The notes under the pieces were generated by a model. That model searched no databases. It was not told where the DNA came from and saw only the letters and a list, made by a program, of their open reading frames with translations. A DNA stretch of 64,000 nt from Microbacterium sp. NIBRBAC000506063 (lineage in GTDB: Bacteria; Actinomycetota; Actinomycetes; Actinomycetales; Microbacteriaceae). Both the position numbers and the translations under genes were made by a program. The stretch covers positions 2,512,191 to 2,576,190 of the forward strand of contig NZ_CP072876.1 of assembly GCF_017968845.1 (NCBI RefSeq), read 5' to 3'. This document shows, piece by piece, positions 60,417-64,000 of this stretch (position 1 is its first letter; each line of letters opens with the position of its first letter).

Positions 60417-61380
60417 TCACGCCCACGGGCTCGGGGCCCGCTCCTCGGAGCGCTCGGATGCCGGTGCCGGCTGCTCGGCGGCATCCGACGCCGTCTCCGC
60501 GGCGCTCTGGACGGCAAGTCGCTTCTGGCGATGCCGACGACGCGCCGAGGGGCGACCGTAGGTGAAGTACAGCGGAAGGCCCACGAACACCAGTCCGCCC
60601 ACGAGGTTGCCGACGACGGTCGGGATCTCGTTCCACAGCAAGTAGTCCATGACCGTGAAATCGGCGCCCATCAGCAGACCGGAGGGGAACAGGAACATGT
60701 TCACGATCGAGTGCTCGAAGCCCATGTAGAAAAAGAGCATGATGGGCATCCACATGGCGACGATCTTGCCCAGTACGTTGTCCGAGGCGAACGCGAGGAC
60801 CACTCCGGTGGACACCATCCAGTTGCAGAGCACGCCGCGGATGAAGAGCGTGAGCATTCCCGCCGCGCCGTGTTCCGCATAGCCGACGGTGCGCCCGTGC
60901 CCGATGTCGGCCAGCGCTTCGCCGACTGGTCCGGGCTCGGTCGAGAACCCGTAGGTGAAGTAGATCGTCATCAGCACGGCGACCATGAACGCGCCGGCGA
61001 AGTTGCCCACGAACACCAGCCCCCAGTTGCGCAGGATCGCGCGCACCGTCGCCCCGGACGCTTGTCCAGGAGCGCGAGCGGGTGAGGGTGAAGACGCCCG
61101 TGAGCAGGTCGAAGCCGAACAGGTACAGGATGATGAACCCGACGGGGAAGAGGATCGCCCCCAGCAGGGGTTGCCCGGTCTGCGTGCCGACGGTGACGGC
61201 GAAGGCGGCGGCCATCGTGAGGAGAGCGGCGCCCATGAACGCACGAATCAGCGTGTCGCGGGTGGACAGCTGGAGCTTGTAGGCACCGGCATCCACGAGG
61301 CGGGTGACGAGCTCGGGGGCTTGACGTACGACATGGACGACCTCCACAGACAGGACGGGCGAGCGGTGCTCGCGTTTCAT
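60417..61380 (-). CDS. Formate/nitrite transporter family channel (two frameshifts)
   Basis: A 321-residue FNT-family protein after bases are restored near 61081 and 61054. About six membrane helices are visible, including DTLIRAFMGAALLTMAAAFA, GAILFPVGFIILYLFGFDLL, LVFVGNFAGAFMVAVLMTIY, FIRGVLCNWMVSTGVVLAFA and GFEHSIVNMFLFPSGLLMGA, where the pore His is usually found. The tail of about 60 residues is hydrophilic. Beside nirBD the likely substrate is nitrite; formate cannot be excluded. It faces the nir operon. Confidence 0.88.
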
Positions 61381-61398
61381 CCATCGTGGGTCGCGCGT

Positions 61399-61447
61399 GT
61401 TTCCGGAGGTGACGTTCTCCGTTACGACTCTGGAGCGGTTCGGTCAC
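61399..61447 (-). promoter_or_regulatory. Phased GlnR-like pentamers upstream of the FNT gene
   Basis: On the minus strand GTGAC, GTAAC and GAAAC lie exactly 22 bp apart start to start, upstream of the channel gene. Two are gTnAC-type. The intervening b-type pentamers are poor matches, so this is a weak candidate. Confidence 0.35.
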
Positions 61448-61479
61448 AACCCGGATGCCGCGGTCGTGAGATCGGCGGC

Positions 61480-61833
61480 TCAGTCGTCCTGGGCGGTGTC
61501 TTCCTCGTCGAGATCGCCGGAGTCCTCGTCCGACTCGGCGTCCTCGTCCGCAGTGTCGTCGTCGACATCCGGTTCGTCGGTGTCGATCGGCTCGGGAACC
61601 GGCGTGGATGTCGGCGACGGCTCGGGGACGGGCTCGGTCACGACTGCGTGCACGGCCTGGCTGGCGAAGGCGCCGATGACGAGAAGGCCGCCGAGGATGC
61701 TCGCGAGGACGTTGTCGCGGACGCGCCGGCGCTTCTGATCCGCGTTCCACTGCGCCCGGGCCTGGTAGACCCGTGCCCGCTCCTGCTGGGTGCGAGCCTC
61801 GCTCGCAGCGGTCTTGGAGCCGCGTCGCGCCAT
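61480..61833 (-). CDS. Small membrane protein with acidic tail
   Basis: A complete 117-residue protein. A basic coiled-coil-like N-terminus (SEARTQQERARVYQARAQWN) is followed by one membrane helix (VLASILGGLLVIGAFASQAV), a Pro/Thr linker and a very acidic Asp/Glu tail. The family is unknown. It lies between the FNT gene and rarA. Confidence 0.6.
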   Translation of the reverse strand: MARRGSKTAASEARTQQERARVYQARAQWNADQKRRRVRDNVLASILGGLLVIGAFASQAVHAVVTEPVPEPSPTSTPVPEPIDTDEPDVDDDTADEDAESDEDSGDLDEEDTAQDD

Positions 61834-61935
61834 CGTGCGTCCTTCCTGCGTCAGGGTCGCCGAGAGGGCGACCAGTGCGAGCCTACCGGTGCCGGCGCGA
61901 TGCGCCGACTTCGCCGCAGCGTCGGCGGCACCGCG

Positions 61936-61941
61936 TAGCCT
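61936..61941 (+). promoter_or_regulatory. -10 element of rarA promoter
   Basis: TAGCCT ends 6 nt before the ATG at 61948. Confidence 0.5.
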
Positions 61942-61947
61942 GGTTGC

Positions 61948-63278
61948 ATGACCTCCGCCGCCTCTCTGCTGTCCGGGCAGACCCCGCTTCCCGTGCGGAT
62001 GCGCCCGGTCTCGCTCGCCGAGGTCGCCGGTCAGCAGCACTTGCTGCGCCCGGGCTCGCCGATCGTGGCGCTGGCCGACCCCGAGGCGAACGCCCCTGGT
62101 GCGGTGTCGATCATCCTGTGGGTCCGCCGGGCACGGGAAAGACGACCCTCGCCAGGCGATCGCGCGCTCCTCGGGGCGCCGTTTCGTCGAGCTCTCGGCG
62201 ATCACGGCCGGCGTGAAAGACGTGCGCGAAGTCATGAACGAGGCGGTGAACCAGCGCGACCTCTATGGGCAGACGACGATCCTCTTCCTCGACGAGATCC
62301 ACCGCTTCACCAAGGCCCAGCAAGATGCGCTGCTGCCCGGCGTCGAGAACGGCTGGGTGATCCTCATTGCGGCGACGACCGAGAACCCTCGTTCTCGGTC
62401 ATCTCGCCCCTGCTCTCACGGTCGCTTCTGCTGACGCTGCAGCCGCTCTCCGACGACGACATCGGCGTGCTCGTCGATCGCGCCGTCTCTGACGCCCGCG
62501 GGCTCGCCGATGCGGTCACGCTCCACGACGAGGCGCGCGCCGCTCTCATCAGGCTCGCCTCGGGAGACGCCCGTCGGGCGCTGACAGGGCTGGAGGCCGC
62601 GGCGGCGGTGGCGCTGTCGGCATCCGACGCCAGCGCCGAGCGGCCCGAGGTCACCGCAGACGACGTCGCCCAGGCCGTCGATCGGGCGCTGCTCCGGTAC
62701 GACCGGCAGGGCGACGAGCACTACGACGTCATCAGCGCCTTCATCAAGTCGATCCGAGGGTCGGATCCGGATGCCGCACTGCACTATCTCGCGCGCATGG
62801 TCGAGGCCGGGGAGGATCCGCGGTTCATCGCCCGGCGCCTGGTGATCTCGGCCTCCGAGGACATCGGTCTGGCCGATCCGCAGGCGCTCGTGATCGCGGT
62901 CGCGGCCGCCGACGCCGTGGCGTTCATCGGGATGCCGGAGGGGCGCATCCCTCTCGCCGAGGCGACGGTGTACCTGGCGACCACCGCGAAGTCGAACGCG
63001 GCCTACCTCGGCATCGATGCGGCGATCGCCGATGTGCGCGCGGGCGGCTTCGGGCGCGTGCCGACGCACCTGCGCGACGCGCATTACCCGGGTGCCAAAC
63101 GGCTCGGCCACGGCAAGGGATACCGCTATCCGCACGACCACGAGCACGGCGTGGTCGCCCAGGAGTACCTCCCTGAGGAGCTGCGGGGAGGACGTACTAC
63201 CTCCCCAAAGAGTTGGGCGCCGAGCGCGAGGTCTCCTCCCGGCTCGCGAAGATCCGCCGTATCCTCGGGCGCGACTGA
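61948..63278 (+). CDS. rarA: Replication-associated recombination protein A (four frameshifts)
   Basis: About 444 residues once bases are restored near 62118, 62153, 62390 and 63187. It is an AAA+ ATPase of the RarA/MgsA/WRNIP1 family acting at stalled replication forks. Walker A is [11 protein letters not shown], Walker B is [20 protein letters not shown], and sensor 1 follows in [20 protein letters not shown]. The clamp-loader-like C-terminus shows [40 protein letters not shown] and [20 protein letters not shown], typical of the family. Confidence 0.93.
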
Positions 63279-63293
63279 CGGGGAGCCTGCTCC

Positions 63294-63337
63294 GTTTCGA
63301 CTCGGGCTCGCTGCGCGAGTCCTCGCTCAACGACCGG
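63294..63337 (+). repeat. REP-like element after rarA
   Basis: GTTTCGACTCGGGCTCGCTG followed by an arm CGAGTC and GCTCAACGACCGG. The GACTCG/CGAGTC pair forms a hairpin. It shares its last 13 bases with the element at 42731. Confidence 0.55.
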
Positions 63338-63551
63338 ATGGTCTGAAACGACGACGGAACACGGCACAGCACCTCGCGATTCGGGCAGGGTGCCCGGGAT
63401 GATAAGATTGACCGGCTCGAAACCGTGTTTTCGGGCATCTCTTCGTTCACACCCCACTCTTTCCACGCCCCGGCGTGCGCGGGAAGAGCAGAGCGAGGAC
63501 GATACGCCCGCGTGTCGTGAAAGTCACGGCCGCGTCAAGAAAGGCTGAAGC
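63338..63551 (+). other. Leader region of rpsD
   Basis: About 214 bp before rpsD. TAAGAT at 63403-63408 is the best -10 candidate and would leave an untranslated leader of about 135 nt, long for this genome and possibly an S4 autoregulatory site. I do not recognise a known leader motif. Confidence 0.35.
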
Positions 63552-64000
63552 ATGGCTTCGAAGTCCCAGGACCGCCGCAAGGTCCGCCTGTCCCGCGCTC
63601 TCGGTATTCCGCTCACCCCCAAGGCTGCGCGCTACCTCGAGAAACGCCCCTACGCTCCCGGTGAGCACGGCCGCACCAAGCGCAAGGCCGACAGCGACTA
63701 CGCCGTCCGCCTCCGCGAGAAGCAGCGTCTGCGCGAGCAGTACGGCATCCGCGAGAAGCAGCTGCGCATCGCGTTCAACGAGGCCCGCCGCAAGGACGGC
63801 CTGACCGGTGAGAACCTCGTCGAGCTGCTCGAGATGCGCCTGGACGCCCTCGTGCTGCGCGCCGGCTTCGCCCGCACCACCGCGCAGGCCCGCCAGCTCG
63901 TCGTGCACCGCCACATCCTCGTCGACGGCCAGCTCGTCGACCGCCCGTCCTTCCGTGTGAAGCCGGGTCAGCTCATCCACGTCAAGCCCAAGAGCGAGGG
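63552..64000 (+). CDS. rpsD: 30S ribosomal protein S4, N-terminal part
   Basis: The first 149 residues of S4; the gene runs off the right edge. It starts MASKSQDRRKVRLSRALGIP, which fits actinobacterial S4 forms. The S4 RNA-binding domain is visible (RLDALVLRAGFARTTAQARQ, then LVVHRHILVDGQLVDRPSFR). S4 is a primary 16S rRNA binder that nucleates 30S assembly. ATG at 63552 follows AAAGG. Confidence 0.95.
   Translation, partial: MASKSQDRRKVRLSRALGIPLTPKAARYLEKRPYAPGEHGRTKRKADSDYAVRLREKQRLREQYGIREKQLRIAFNEARRKDGLTGENLVELLEMRLDALVLRAGFARTTAQARQLVVHRHILVDGQLVDRPSFRVKPGQLIHVKPKSE

Overview
The window is chromosomal DNA from a high-G+C actinobacterium, most likely Microbacterium or a close relative in the Microbacteriaceae. 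The evidence is GTG/TTG starts, the ruvCAB-yajC-secDF-rel order, SepH, and several actinobacterial conserved unknowns (DUF3000, DUF3093, DUF3159, DUF3710, DUF4193, DUF7455). It is mostly core genome. I see no prophage, insertion sequence, integrase or CRISPR array.

Layout. 1-3.9 kb: leucyl aminopeptidase (partial), PAC2 protein, principal sigma factor, CofE-like ligase. 3.9-7.9 kb: two divergent paralogous ATP-grasp ligases and two unusual alanine-racemase-like genes, the least ordinary part of the window. 8-14 kb: topoisomerase IV (parE and parC, tail to tail) and a phosphodiesterase-like protein. 14-18 kb: sepH, DUF4193, DUF3093, dut, DUF3710 and DUF3159. 18-23 kb: aconitase with an upstream palindromic operator, then dxs. 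23-28.9 kb: membrane protein, fatty-acid beta-oxidation pair, RNase D and DUF3000. 28.9-35 kb: alpha/beta hydrolase, sufE-sulfurtransferase, zapE, amt, an orphan PemK/MazF-like protein. 35.0-35.5 kb: four tRNA genes. 35.6-39.5 kb: ACT protein, lipoprotein, thrS with a small upstream ORF, HIT hydrolase. 39.5-43.4 kb: vitamin B6 genes (pdxY, pdxR-like, pdxS, pdxT). 43.4-52 kb: yebC, ruvCAB, yajC-secDF and rel. 52-54 kb: AbiEi-like protein and DUF349 protein. 54.2-61.4 kb: nitrite assimilation (nirBD, cysG, the NnaR-like regulator, cbiX and a convergent FNT channel). 61.4-64 kb: small membrane protein, rarA and the start of rpsD.

A pervasive feature is single missing bases, nearly all in or next to G/C runs. 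I count about 62 in 30 genes; each gene is restored by inserting one base per site, giving normal family lengths. I treat these as sequence or assembly errors, so the affected genes are listed as CDS spanning the break rather than as pseudogenes. Many genes begin 5-7 nt after a TANNNT -10 element with no room for a leader, which suggests that leaderless transcription is common here.
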